Origin: Acidobacteriota bacterium
GTDB taxonomy: Bacteria; Acidobacteriota; Terriglobia; 20CM-2-55-15
Reading direction: 5' to 3'
Assembly: GCA_003223875.1 (NCBI GenBank)
Contig: QHWY01000243.1
Location: 1 to 54,542 of the forward strand
Length of the DNA: 54,542 bases
The notes under the pieces were generated by a model. The model was not told the origin of the DNA. It saw only the letters and a program-made list of their open reading frames with translations, and searched no databases. Made by a program: the position numbers and the translations under genes. Shown piece after piece: positions 22,779 to 31,239 of the stretch; within the stretch, counting starts at the first letter, position 1, and each line of letters begins with the position of its first letter.

Positions 22779-24653
22779 TCACTGTTTCATTAATTCCCAG
22801 TGTCGCGCTAAATCCCCGTAGAGTTGTTCCAAGATTATTTTTAAGTCCGAGTATCGCCGGTGTGTGGATTCCCAATCGGTTCCTGTTGCAGGGTTCTGAA
22901 AAGAAAGCTCCAACTGGGCAATCTCATTCTCTACGGCCGCGATTTTCTTCTCCACTTCCGCAACGGCCTTCTCCAGCTGTTCACGTTTATTTTTCGACAG
23001 TCCTTGCCTCTCCCTCTGGGAGAGGCCGCCGCGAAGCGGCGGGTGAGGGTCAGGGGTTTGCTGCTCCCCTGACGCCAGCCACTCCTCGAACGCGCTCAGG
23101 CGATCGAAAACGTGCGCCTTTCCATCCTCGATGTAGAGCAGGTGGGTCGCAATTTTGTGCACCAAATATCGATCATGAGTAACGAACAAAATCGTGCCGG
23201 GATATTCGATCAATGCCGTTTCCAAAGCTTCTCTGGATGCAATGTCCAAATGATTCGTTGGCTCGTCTAGCGCGAGAAGCTGAGGGTTCGCATAAATGAT
23301 TCTGGCAAGCATCAACCGCGACTTCTCCCCTCCGCTTAAGTTCGCGACGATTTTGAAGACGTCCTCATCGCTAAACAGGAACTGCGCGAGGAATGATCGT
23401 AGTTCTCCGTCTGTGGCGCGCGGGTCCAATTCGCGGATTTCATCTAAAACCGCTGCATCTAGTCGAAGATCCTGTAATTGTTGATCGTAATAGCCGGTAT
23501 CCAGTGACTGGCTCCACTCCAACTCACCCTCGAGGGGCGAACGCGCTCCGATCAATGTTCTCAGCAGTGTCGTTTTTCCCGATCCGTTAGATCCCAGAAT
23601 GGCCCACCGTTCACCGCGCTGCACTTCAAATTGAATCGAATGGAGAAGCGGGCGCCCTTCGTAGCCAACGCTGAGATTCCTGGCAGCGAGAACATATCGG
23701 CCGCTACGCTCCACGGGCAGGAACCGAAACTTTACTTTCGCGGACGTCGATTTTGGTTTTTCCAGCGGCTTGACCCGGGCAAGAAGTTTTCTTCGGGATT
23801 GCGCCTGCTTCGTTTTTTGACCCGCGATATTGCGGCGAATGTACTCTTGTTGTCTTTCAATCCACTCGCTCTGAAGTACCCACTCTTTTTGCTGCCGGAC
23901 GAAGCGCTCTGCCCGTTCCTTCACATAATAGGAGTAGTTGCCACGGTAATCCTGAATCGTTGTCCCCGCGATTTCGAGAATCCGGCTGACCACACGGTCC
24001 AGAAAAAAACGATCGTGCGAGACAATGACGAGCGTCTTGTCGGTTTCCCGCAAAAATTTTTCGAGCCATTCAATCGACTTTATGTCGAGATGATTCGTGG
24101 GTTCATCCAGCAGGAGTAATTCGGCATTCGACAGAAGAAGCTTTGCCAGCGCCAGACGGTTCTTCTCGCCGCCCGATAAACTGCGGCTGAGCTGCCCGAA
24201 TGTGTCTCTGGAGAAGCCGACGCCGAGCAGCGCGGCTTCCGTGCGGGCACGATAACTGTACCCACCTTTCAATTCAAATTCATGCTGGAACTCCGAATAG
24301 CGGTCTAGAACGTCGGGCGCAGGTGCATCCGCGATGACGTGTTCCAATTCTCGCAAGTTTGTTTCGATGCGTTGGAGATGTGCTGATGCACGCAGTGCCT
24401 CTTCAAGGACGGAAGTATCCCCTCGAAAATCCGGAATTTGGTCCAGTGAGCCAATTTCCAGTTGTGACCTGCGCGAAACCGAGCCGGAATCCGGTTCATA
24501 CGCGCCCGCGATCAATTTGAGAAGAGTGGTTTTTCCGGCGCCGTTCGCGCCAATGAGACCGATTCTTTCAGACGGATTAATTTGGAAGGTGGCGTCCCGA
24601 AGAATGTCTTGCGATCCAAACGACTTCGAGACGCCAGTAAGTTGTACGAGCAC
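22779..24653 (-). CDS. ABC-F family ATP-binding protein
   Basis: A soluble, duplicated ABC ATPase without membrane segments, of the ABC-F type that acts on ribosomes. It has two Walker A motifs (GANGAGKTTLLKLI and GSNGSGKTTLLRTL), two signatures (LSGGEKNRLALAK and LSGGEKSRLMLAR), and DEPTNHLDI twice. The linker between the domains contains a basic region (QTKQAQSRRKLLARVKPLEK). The C-terminus ends in a coiled coil, as in Uup/YdiF-like members. A palindromic element (23006-23073) is inserted in frame just before that coiled coil and adds a Pro/Arg-rich stretch of about 22 residues. Subfamily is uncertain. Confidence 0.92.
   Translation of the reverse strand: MLVQLTGVSKSFGSQDILRDATFQINPSERIGLIGANGAGKTTLLKLIAGAYEPDSGSVSRRSQLEIGSLDQIPDFRGDTSVLEEALRASAHLQRIETNLRELEHVIADAPAPDVLDRYSEFQHEFELKGGYSYRARTEAALLGVGFSRDTFGQLSRSLSGGEKNRLALAKLLLSNAELLLLDEPTNHLDIKSIEWLEKFLRETDKTLVIVSHDRFFLDRVVSRILEIAGTTIQDYRGNYSYYVKERAERFVRQQKEWVLQSEWIERQQEYIRRNIAGQKTKQAQSRRKLLARVKPLEKPKSTSAKVKFRFLPVERSGRYVLAARNLSVGYEGRPLLHSIQFEVQRGERWAILGSNGSGKTTLLRTLIGARSPLEGELEWSQSLDTGYYDQQLQDLRLDAAVLDEIRELDPRATDGELRSFLAQFLFSDEDVFKIVANLSGGEKSRLMLARIIYANPQLLALDEPTNHLDIASREALETALIEYPGTILFVTHDRYLVHKIATHLLYIEDGKAHVFDRLSAFEEWLASGEQQTPDPHPPLRGGLSQRERQGLSKNKREQLEKAVAEVEKKIAAVENEIAQLELSFQNPATGTDWESTHRRYSDLKIILEQLYGDLARHWELMKQ
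23006..23073. repeat. Three-palindrome element inside the ABC-F gene
   Basis: Three adjacent perfect palindromes: GCCTCTCCC/GGGAGAGGC (23006-23014 and 23018-23026), CCGCCGC-GAA-GCGGCGG (23026-23042) and GTCAGGGG/CCCCTGAC (23049-23056 and 23066-23073). The element is read through in frame by the ABC-F gene. Its first palindrome is 18/19 identical to one in the MFS gene (33126-33144), and its GCCGC-GAA-GCGGC core recurs at 45460-45642. This marks it as a dispersed repeat rather than native coding sequence. Confidence 0.8.
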
Positions 24654-24683
24654 GTGCCTTGGGGCCCGACGCTAAAAAATCAA

Positions 24684-25934
24684 TTACGCGGCCTTCTTCG
24701 TAGCTGAAATCTTGCTGGGATCCTTCAGGATCTCGATCGCTCTATTCAATTGCCGATCCTCTTCTTTCGTGGGCTGATCCTTTGCGGGAGGTAGAACATC
24801 TTGGTCGTCTGGCTCCACGGTTTCCTCCATTGTCTGCCGGATTTCAACCGTCGGTTTGATTCCGGAATCCTGCGGATCCACATCCTGGATTTCCTTACCT
24901 GACGGAGTGAAATACTTCGCAACCGAGATCAGCAGGGCAGACCCATCATCCAACGAGATCAGCTTTTGGACCGAGCCTGATCCAAATGTCTTCACCCCGA
25001 CTACTTGGCCCCGATGATTGTCTTCAATAGCCGCCGCTACGATTTCCGCCGCTCCTGCAGTCGCTTGATTCACAAGCACTGCCACCGGAGCCTTCGTCAG
25101 CAAATCCGTTGCGTTTGCGGTAAAGGTTTCCTTCGGAAATTTCTGCCCCTGCAGATAAGCGATCGTTCCGGAGTCTAAGAACAGATTTGCCAACTGAACA
25201 GCCTCTTTATCATCTCCTCCCGCCGTGTATCGCAGGTCGAGAACTACGTCTGTGGCCCCCTTCTTCAGTAGCGCATCCAATTGTCTCCGAACTTCAGCGG
25301 TTTTGCCGGCAGCCAAGTACGGGACTTTAACGTAGGCAATATTGTTCTCCAGCATCTTGGTGTCAATCGCTGGCGGCTGAGTGATTTCACGCGGTACGGT
25401 GATCGTATCGGGCTCGGCTCGGCGGCTCTTGATGATGGAAAGCGCTGCGGGTTTGCCCACCGGGTTGGAGAGTATTCCATGAACCTGAACAAGATTCATT
25501 TCGCGTGTTGTTACACCGTCGATGGATTCAATAATATCGCCCGGGCTGAGACCGGCCTTGGCAGCGGACCCTCCGGGAATTGTAGAAATCACGACGGGAT
25601 ACCCAAGACGAGGAGGTTTCGCCAGGATTGCACCAATGCCGGGAGTCTTAAACAGATCGTAGTTCTTGTAGAAAACCACATCCTTGGCAGTGAGGTATCC
25701 ACCGTAGGGATCTACGTTTTCTACAAGTCCGCGAATGGCGCCATCCACGGCATTTTTGACGGAGGGTTCGTCGACGTAGTCGTTCTGGATCCGGCTTAAA
25801 ACCTCCATGAAAATCGACAGCTGCTGATACGATCCGTTCTGCGCACTGACGCGGCCCAGCATGCCGCCAATAATCGCGTAAACTACGAGGACCGACGAAA
25901 TCAGCAAAATCGCGTACTTGCTCTTCGAATTCAA
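24684..25934 (-). CDS. S41-family C-terminal-processing-peptidase homologue with a lost catalytic dyad
   Basis: A CtpA-like protein: one N-terminal membrane anchor (ILLISSVLVVYAIIGGML), a helical region, a PDZ domain (GSAAKAGLSPGDIIESIDG), then the S41 core. In active CtpA/Prc the Ser-Lys dyad lies in SASASE and TFGKG, 25 residues apart. Here the aligned segments read ATAGAAE and TFGSG, with Gly (25053-25055) for Ser and Ser (24978-24980) for Lys at the same spacing, so proteolysis by the usual mechanism is not expected. TTG at 25932-25934 is chosen because GGAGG lies 8 bases before it; the frame is open to 25949. It heads the leftward run through ABC-F and uvrA. Confidence 0.85.
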   Translation of the reverse strand: MNSKSKYAILLISSVLVVYAIIGGMLGRVSAQNGSYQQLSIFMEVLSRIQNDYVDEPSVKNAVDGAIRGLVENVDPYGGYLTAKDVVFYKNYDLFKTPGIGAILAKPPRLGYPVVISTIPGGSAAKAGLSPGDIIESIDGVTTREMNLVQVHGILSNPVGKPAALSIIKSRRAEPDTITVPREITQPPAIDTKMLENNIAYVKVPYLAAGKTAEVRRQLDALLKKGATDVVLDLRYTAGGDDKEAVQLANLFLDSGTIAYLQGQKFPKETFTANATDLLTKAPVAVLVNQATAGAAEIVAAAIEDNHRGQVVGVKTFGSGSVQKLISLDDGSALLISVAKYFTPSGKEIQDVDPQDSGIKPTVEIRQTMEETVEPDDQDVLPPAKDQPTKEEDRQLNRAIEILKDPSKISATKKAA

Positions 25935-25991
25935 AATGGGGACCTCCAAGCGTCTATGTAGTACGGTCTGCTGACCGTTAGCCTGCGTTCA

Positions 25992-25997
25992 ATTATA
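25992..25997 (-). promoter_or_regulatory. Candidate -10 element for the ctpA-like operon
   Basis: A perfect TATAAT on the minus strand, about 58 bases before the ctpA-like start codon, in the short gap to the divergent ruvX. No good -35 hexamer is visible at 16-18 bases upstream, so this is a tentative call. Confidence 0.35.
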
Positions 25998-26029
25998 GCC
26001 CGGCGGACTTCAGGCTGTATCATGAAATT

Positions 26030-26452
26030 ATGCGGATTATGGCTCTGGACGTGGGCGATAAAACCATCGGCGTCGCAATCAGCGACGCCCTTCTCCTGAC
26101 GGCACAATCGCGGCCGACGATCCAACGAAAAGATCCAAAATCCGATATCGAAGTTCTCCGGCGACTGGCAGCGGAAAACGAAGTGCACCAGATTGTGGTC
26201 GGTCAGCCTCTTCACCTGAGTGGAAAACAGAGCCGCCAAAGCCGGAAAATCGGCGTGTTCGCGGCGGCCCTTGAAAAAAAATTGGATATTCCGGTTGCGT
26301 TTTGGGATGAACGACTTACGAGTTTCGCGGCGGAACAACACCTGGAAGAAATGGGCCTAAACTGGCGCCAGCGGCGGAGACACGTTGATAAAATCGCCGC
26401 CATGATTATCCTTCAAAACTATCTGGATAGTCGCCCAGGACGAACTGCATGA
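26030..26452 (+). CDS. ruvX: YqgF/RuvX-family putative pre-16S rRNA nuclease
   Basis: A 140-residue RNase-H-fold protein (YqgF family), implicated in 5' maturation of 16S rRNA and earlier proposed as a Holliday-junction resolvase. MRIMALDVGDKTIGVAISD carries the first conserved Asp, IVVGQP follows the middle strand, and FWDERLTSFAAEQ plus a C-terminal VDKIAAMIILQNYLD complete the acidic site. It overlaps mltG by 4 bases (ATGA), a frequent arrangement. Confidence 0.93.
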   Translation: MRIMALDVGDKTIGVAISDALLLTAQSRPTIQRKDPKSDIEVLRRLAAENEVHQIVVGQPLHLSGKQSRQSRKIGVFAAALEKKLDIPVAFWDERLTSFAAEQHLEEMGLNWRQRRRHVDKIAAMIILQNYLDSRPGRTA

Positions 26453-27462
26453 AAAAGCTACGGGCCTTTCTTCTCCTGTTGATTCTGTCGATCGCCGGAT
26501 TGGGATTGTACGTGCGCCGAGAGCTCGAAGTTGCGGGGACCCCAGCTGAGGGTTTAATTATCGAGATCCCCCACGGTCTCGGCGCTCGCGAGATTGTTGG
26601 ACTCCTGAAGCAAAAAAAAGTCATTCAGAATTCAAATGTCGCATTTGCCTACATCTTATATAGAGGTACGCGAAACAAGCTTCAGGCCGGCGAGTATTCC
26701 TTTGAGCATCCCGAGACGATCCCCGAGGTCGTTCATAGGATCGCGAACGGTTTAGTCTATCTGCATAAATTTACCGTGCCCGAAGGCTTGACGGTAGACG
26801 CAACTGGGCAGAAATGGGAGGAACAGGGCTTCGGCCCGGCGCCAGAGTTTAAAAAGGCCGCCGCCAACGCAGTCGATCTGGTGCGGCCGTTTGATGGGAG
26901 CGCGATTTCGGTTGAGGGGTATTTGTTTCCGGAAACGTATTCTTTTCCAGCGCATACCATTCCGCGCCAGGCAATCGAAACCATGATTGCACGGTTTCGA
27001 CAGATGGCGGGCAAACTTCAACAGGCTGTATCTGAAGACAAGTGGCCGCTGAACCTTCACGATACGGTTATTCTCGCTTCCCTCATCGAAACCGAGGCGG
27101 CACAACCGGAGGAGCGTCCCATCGTTGCCTCAGTGTACTTGAACCGATTGAACCGGCATGTTCTCCTTCAATGCGATCCCACCGTGATATATGCGCTCTC
27201 ACAGGCGGACCGCTACACGGGCAAGCTTACGTTTGCGGACCTTCGATTCAAATCACCATATAACACCTATGTGACCCCTGGGTTGCCCCCTAGCGCTATT
27301 GCGAGTCCGGGCTATGCTTCTTTGCTTGCTGCGATTCAACCCGCCGATACGAAGTATTTGTATTTCGTGAGAACCGTCGAAGCCAGACACAATTTTTCGG
27401 AGACATTAGCAGCACACAATCGCGCTGTTGCGGCATATCGGAAACTGAAGAAGGCCTCCTAA
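26449..27462 (+). CDS. mltG: Endolytic transglycosylase MltG
   Basis: Inner-membrane lytic transglycosylase that cleaves nascent peptidoglycan and may end glycan strand elongation. The 337-residue protein has an N-terminal helix (LRAFLLLLILSIAGLGLYV), a LysM-like region, and the YceG catalytic segment ASLIETEAAQPEERPIVA, with its essential Glu, followed by SVYLNRL. The late motif SPYNTYVTPGLPPSAIASPG is a family hallmark. It is coupled to ruvX and ends 8 bases before the convergent rfbC stop. Confidence 0.95.
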   Translation: MKKLRAFLLLLILSIAGLGLYVRRELEVAGTPAEGLIIEIPHGLGAREIVGLLKQKKVIQNSNVAFAYILYRGTRNKLQAGEYSFEHPETIPEVVHRIANGLVYLHKFTVPEGLTVDATGQKWEEQGFGPAPEFKKAAANAVDLVRPFDGSAISVEGYLFPETYSFPAHTIPRQAIETMIARFRQMAGKLQQAVSEDKWPLNLHDTVILASLIETEAAQPEERPIVASVYLNRLNRHVLLQCDPTVIYALSQADRYTGKLTFADLRFKSPYNTYVTPGLPPSAIASPGYASLLAAIQPADTKYLYFVRTVEARHNFSETLAAHNRAVAAYRKLKKAS

Positions 27463-27470
27463 GTCGGCGG

Positions 27471-28031
27471 TCAGTGGAAAGCTGGATTTTGAAGATACTT
27501 CTTTAGCGACTGCTGATTCTGATCGCGAGTGGAAAGGATTGGAGTGTCTCGGAGAGGCCATTCGATGGCGATGTCATTGTCGTTCCATGCGACCCCGCCC
27601 TCTGCATCCGGATGGTAATATGCCGTCTGCTTGTACTGGATTTCACATACCTCCGAGAGTGTTAGAAATCCGTGGGCGAAGCCGATCGGAACGAGCAACT
27701 GTGTCTTATTCTCGGCTGTGAGTTCAACACCGAACCATTTGCCGCATGTCGGTGAATTAACGCGAAGATCGACTGCAACGTCGAACACGCGACCGGCTGT
27801 GCACCGGACGAGTTTGACAATTGGGGCCCGCATATCTTGATAGTGAAGACCTCGGAGGACCGAATAGGTGGAACGCGAGTGAGAATCCTGAACGAACTCG
27901 TAGGATAGGCCCGCCTCGGCGAAATCGCGTTTGTGCCAGGATTCCATGAAGAATCCCCGATCGTCTTGAAAGAAATCGACTTCCACAACGAGCAGTCCCT
28001 CAAGCGGTGTTTTGATCACTCGCAGTTTCAT
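27471..28031 (-). CDS. rfbC: dTDP-4-dehydrorhamnose 3,5-epimerase
   Basis: Cupin-fold epimerase of dTDP-L-rhamnose synthesis, for O-antigen or other surface polysaccharide. The 186-residue protein has FFQDDRGFFMESWH near the N-terminus, FVQDSHSRSTYSVLRGLHYQ with the catalytic-type His, and GFAHGFLTLSE. The other rfb/rml genes (rmlA, B, D) are not here, so it stands alone. Its start is only 29 bases from the divergent folK start. Confidence 0.93.
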   Translation of the reverse strand: MKLRVIKTPLEGLLVVEVDFFQDDRGFFMESWHKRDFAEAGLSYEFVQDSHSRSTYSVLRGLHYQDMRAPIVKLVRCTAGRVFDVAVDLRVNSPTCGKWFGVELTAENKTQLLVPIGFAHGFLTLSEVCEIQYKQTAYYHPDAEGGVAWNDNDIAIEWPLRDTPILSTRDQNQQSLKKYLQNPAFH

Positions 28032-28060
28032 GGCGCCGTCGATTGTTTCATACTTTCACG

Positions 28061-28558
28061 ATGCGTATTTTTCTTGCTCTTGGCTCTAACCTCGAAAAGC
28101 GCGAAGGATATTTGCAGTCGGGCATCCGCGGCCTGGCCAATCTTGGCATAGATATTGTCCGTTGTGCGTCGTTGTACTCGACCGAGCCTCGAGATGTCCT
28201 CGATCAGCCAAGGTTCATTAATACTGCCGTAGAAGCAGCGACTGTTCTTAGTCCGGATGAATTACTATCGGCCTGTCTCGAAGTCGAGAAGGAAAATCAG
28301 CGGACACGACACGCCACGAAAGGTCCGCGCACTCTGGATATCGACATCATCTTTTACGGAAACCAAATCGTGCAAACTGGCCGCCTCATCATACCCCACC
28401 CCCGTTTTGCTGCCCGCCGATTCGTTCTGGTACCTCTTGCCGAAATTGCCCCGCAATTCATCGATCCCGTCAGCGGGAAAACCATAGCGACGCTGCTGGA
28501 ACGCTGCCCTGATCGGGGAGACGTCCGCTTGGCTGGTACGCTACAGCAATTTTCTTAA
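28061..28558 (+). CDS. folK: HPPK, 6-hydroxymethyl-7,8-dihydropterin pyrophosphokinase
   Basis: Transfers pyrophosphate from ATP to 6-hydroxymethyl-dihydropterin in folate synthesis. The motif FLALGSNLEKREGYL begins right after the ATG at 28061, which is preferred over an ATG six codons upstream because family members start here. RHATKGPRTLDIDIIFYGN is the ATP/pterin-binding signature, and IPHPRFAARRFVLVPLAEIAP follows. The 165-residue length is normal. The last 18 bases overlap the 3' end of the convergent argR. Confidence 0.93.
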   Translation: MRIFLALGSNLEKREGYLQSGIRGLANLGIDIVRCASLYSTEPRDVLDQPRFINTAVEAATVLSPDELLSACLEVEKENQRTRHATKGPRTLDIDIIFYGNQIVQTGRLIIPHPRFAARRFVLVPLAEIAPQFIDPVSGKTIATLLERCPDRGDVRLAGTLQQFS

Positions 28559-28978
28559 CCGTCCCTCCAGCTTTCTAGCATCCTTGGCTGATCGCGCAAC
28601 TGCAAAGACGGTATTTTCACCCGCGATGCTTCCGACCCATTCCGGCCACCCGGCTTCATCTAATGCTTGCGATACTGTGGAGGCGTGACCCGGCCCTGTT
28701 TTGACGACAACAATGTTTTGAGCCACCTCGATGCCCACCATGAAATCGCGGATAATCCGCGCCAGTGATCCTTCGGAATGCTGAACGGTGGGTTCGGCAT
28801 CAACGACGGTGTAGACTCCGCCGGCCTTCGCAAGACGCAGCTCTTGAATATCGCGCGACAATGTCGATTGAGAGACAGTAATATTGCGCGACCTCAAGCC
28901 GCGCATAAGATCTTCCTGGCTGGTAATCTCTCCCGAACGAACCAATTCGAGGATCGCGTTGTGCCGCAGGCGTCTCAT
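28541..28978 (-). CDS. argR: Arginine repressor ArgR
   Basis: Hexameric, arginine-responsive repressor of arginine synthesis. The 145-residue protein has an N-terminal winged helix with SQSTLSRDIQEL and a C-terminal arginine-binding/oligomerisation domain with GPGHASTVSQALDEAG and GSIAGENTVF (the GTIAGDDT-type motif). It is divergent from argF, and tandem ARG-box-like sites lie in the shared 105-base gap. It may therefore repress argF and itself. Its 3' end overlaps folK by 18 bases. Confidence 0.94.
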   Translation of the reverse strand: MRRLRHNAILELVRSGEITSQEDLMRGLRSRNITVSQSTLSRDIQELRLAKAGGVYTVVDAEPTVQHSEGSLARIIRDFMVGIEVAQNIVVVKTGPGHASTVSQALDEAGWPEWVGSIAGENTVFAVARSAKDARKLEGRLRKLL

Positions 28979-29016
28979 GAAGTGCGAAAATTATAACAAC
29001 CTGATAGTAAAAATAA

Positions 29017-29071
29017 TTGACCCTCAAACGCAGCGCATGCATACTTATGCACTTATATGCATAACTATTCA
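29017..29071 (+). promoter_or_regulatory. argF promoter with tandem ARG-box-like operators
   Basis: TTGACC (29017-29022) and CATACT (29040-29045) with a 17-base spacer form a plausible sigma-70-type promoter. Two 14-mers follow the pattern TGNATA-NN-TATNCA: TGCATACTTATGCA (29038-29051), a perfect palindrome covering the -10, and TGCATAACTATTCA (29058-29071). Their starts are 20 bases apart, about two helical turns, as for paired ARG boxes in known ArgR systems. The same arrangement recurs before argC. Confidence 0.75.
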
Positions 29072-29083
29072 ACCACGGCCGCG

Positions 29084-30013
29084 GTGGCAGTTCATTCGGA
29101 TCTTCTATCGCTCTCGCACCTTCGCCGGCAGGAGTTTCAAGGACTCCTGGCGCTTTCTGCTGATCTTCGTTCAAGAAACCCATTTGGGCAATTTCTTCAA
29201 GGCAAGTCGGTGGCTCTGATTTTCGAAAAACCCTCCCTTCGAACCCGAGTAACGTTTGAAGTCGCGATTCGCCAGCTCGGCGGATGGCCAATCATGCTGG
29301 GTAGCGCCGAAAGCCGGCTGGGAGAGAGGGAACCCATACAGGATCTGGCCAGGAACCTTTCTTGCTGGGTTGACGGGATTGTAGCGCGCGTCTTCAGTCA
29401 TCACGATCTGGAAGATCTGGCGCTGTTTGCATCGATTCCTGTCATCAACGGGCTCAGCAATTCGGAACATCCCTGCCAGGCGGTCGCCGACCTATTGACG
29501 CTTATGGACGTATGGCCGAGCTGGTCCGGAAAGGAGTTCGTCTACGTCGGCGATTGGAATAACGTATCGCGGTCGCTGTGGCACGCGTGCTCGCTTGCCG
29601 GTTTGCGATTCAGAGCGATCTGTCCGGATAAATATGGCCCGAGTCAAGCCGAACCGGTGGAGTGGTCGACGAAACCGTCCGACGTGAAAGGCGCCGACGC
29701 GATTTATACAGATGTATGGGCCAGCATGGGCCAGGAGGACGAACTGGAAGAACGGCTGGAACTTTTCCGGCCTTATCAAGTCAACGAGAAGCTGATCGCC
29801 AAGACCGGAAAACACACAGTTTTTATGCATTGTCTGCCCGCTCATCGCGGCCAGGAAGTCACCGATTCAGTCATCGAATCGGATTATTCGCTCGTCTTTC
29901 AGCAGGCCGCAAACCGCCTGCCCGTAGAAAAAGCGATTCTGGTCGCAGTGCTGGGCGCGGGAATCCAAACCGAGAAGGCTGGTGCGAAAAGGAAAAACGG
30001 GGGGCAATTATGA
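29084..30013 (+). CDS. argF: Ornithine carbamoyltransferase
   Basis: Makes citrulline from ornithine and carbamoyl phosphate. Family motifs are FEKPSLRTRVTFE (carbamoyl-phosphate loop, with S-L-R-T-R for the usual STRTR), NSEHPCQAVADLLT, DVWASMGQE (the ornithine SMG loop) and HCLPAHRGQEV. GTG at 29084 is chosen over an ATG at 29057. The ATG lies inside the proximal operator and would leave almost no leader behind the promoter, whereas the GTG begins close to the conserved SDLLSLSHL. Neither has a clear ribosome-binding site, so the start is uncertain. It overlaps argG by 4 bases. Confidence 0.92.
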   Translation: MAVHSDLLSLSHLRRQEFQGLLALSADLRSRNPFGQFLQGKSVALIFEKPSLRTRVTFEVAIRQLGGWPIMLGSAESRLGEREPIQDLARNLSCWVDGIVARVFSHHDLEDLALFASIPVINGLSNSEHPCQAVADLLTLMDVWPSWSGKEFVYVGDWNNVSRSLWHACSLAGLRFRAICPDKYGPSQAEPVEWSTKPSDVKGADAIYTDVWASMGQEDELEERLELFRPYQVNEKLIAKTGKHTVFMHCLPAHRGQEVTDSVIESDYSLVFQQAANRLPVEKAILVAVLGAGIQTEKAGAKRKNGGQL

Positions 30014-31239
30014 AGGAAAGAGTGAAAAAAGTTGTCCTGGCCTATTCCGGCGGTCTTGATACCTCCATCATTATTCCTTGGCTCAAAGAGAACCATGGCT
30101 GCGAAATCATCGCGATGGCCGGCAACATCGGTCAGGACGATGAACTCCATGGTCTTGAAGAAAAGGCCATCCGCTCGGGCGCTTCCAAGTGCTATGTCGA
30201 AGATCTCCGTCACGAGTTCGTAACCGAATACCTCTGGCCGCTCGTTAAATCCGGAGCGATGTACGAAGGAAAGTATTTGCTCGGAACTTCCATCGCGCGG
30301 CCTCTTTTGGCAAAGCGCCAGGTTGAAGTCGCGCTCGAAGAAGGGGCTGATGCCGTTGCCCACGGTTGTACCGGTAAAGGCAACGACCAGGTGAGATTCG
30401 AGCTCACATACAAAGCATTTGCGCCGCACCTGAAAATCATTGCCCCGTGGCGCGAGTGGAACATCCGATCACGGCACGAAGCGATTGCTTACGCCAGAGA
30501 ACGGAACATCCCGATCACTGCGACGGCGGACAAGATTTACAGCCGGGACAGCAATATCTGGCATATGAGTCACGAAGGCGGCGTTCTGGAAGATCCTCCG
30601 CAGGCTCCGCCGGAAGACTTATTCATGCTGACTCTGGATCCGCGTTCGTGCCCTGAAGGCGAAAGCGAAATCACGATCGATTTTCAGCAGGGTATTCCAG
30701 TCGGGCTGAATGGCTACACGATCCGGCCCGTGCAGCTCCTCGAAGATTTGAACGAAATTGCTGGGACCAACGGGATCGGCCGGGCCGATTGCGTTGAAAA
30801 CCGAGTCGTTGGAATGAAGTCTCGCGGTGTTTATGAAACGCCGGGCGGGACGCTCATCACGACCGCGCATCGCGAGTTGGAGTCGCTCGTTTTGGATCGT
30901 CAAAGCCGCTACCACAAAGATATCCTCAGCATTACTTATGCGCAGATGGTCTATGAGGGCCATTGGTTTACTCCTCTGCGAGAAGCATTCGACGCATTCT
31001 TCGCGAAAACGCAAGAAGTCGTGACCGGCTCCGTGACAATGAGTCTCTACAAAGGCACGATGGCCGTAAAGAGCCGCAAATCGGCATTCAGCCTGTACCG
31101 GCAAGACATCGCATCTTTTGATACCGGCACTTACAATCATCACGATGCCGAAGGCTTCATCAATCTTCTCGGCTTGCCCGCCGCCGTCCGGTCGCGCCTG
31201 ATGGTGAATCAATATGAAACTTTGGCAAGGTCGGTTTGA
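30010..31239 (+). CDS. argG: Argininosuccinate synthase
   Basis: Condenses citrulline and aspartate with ATP to argininosuccinate. The ATP pyrophosphatase P-loop LAYSGGLDTSIIIPWL is at residues 10-25 and GCTGKGNDQVRFE near 120. The 409-residue length is normal. The ATG at 30010 overlaps the argF stop (ATGA) and is preceded by a G-rich run. The reading frame is open much further upstream, but that part lies over argF and is not coding. It overlaps argH by 26 bases. Confidence 0.97.
   Translation: MKERVKKVVLAYSGGLDTSIIIPWLKENHGCEIIAMAGNIGQDDELHGLEEKAIRSGASKCYVEDLRHEFVTEYLWPLVKSGAMYEGKYLLGTSIARPLLAKRQVEVALEEGADAVAHGCTGKGNDQVRFELTYKAFAPHLKIIAPWREWNIRSRHEAIAYARERNIPITATADKIYSRDSNIWHMSHEGGVLEDPPQAPPEDLFMLTLDPRSCPEGESEITIDFQQGIPVGLNGYTIRPVQLLEDLNEIAGTNGIGRADCVENRVVGMKSRGVYETPGGTLITTAHRELESLVLDRQSRYHKDILSITYAQMVYEGHWFTPLREAFDAFFAKTQEVVTGSVTMSLYKGTMAVKSRKSAFSLYRQDIASFDTGTYNHHDAEGFINLLGLPAAVRSRLMVNQYETLARSV

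Noticed and set aside
29662..30009. N-terminal extension of argG
   Set aside because: The frame is open upstream, but this part overlies argF and has no ArgS-type or other domain; the ATG at 30010 gives the normal protein length.
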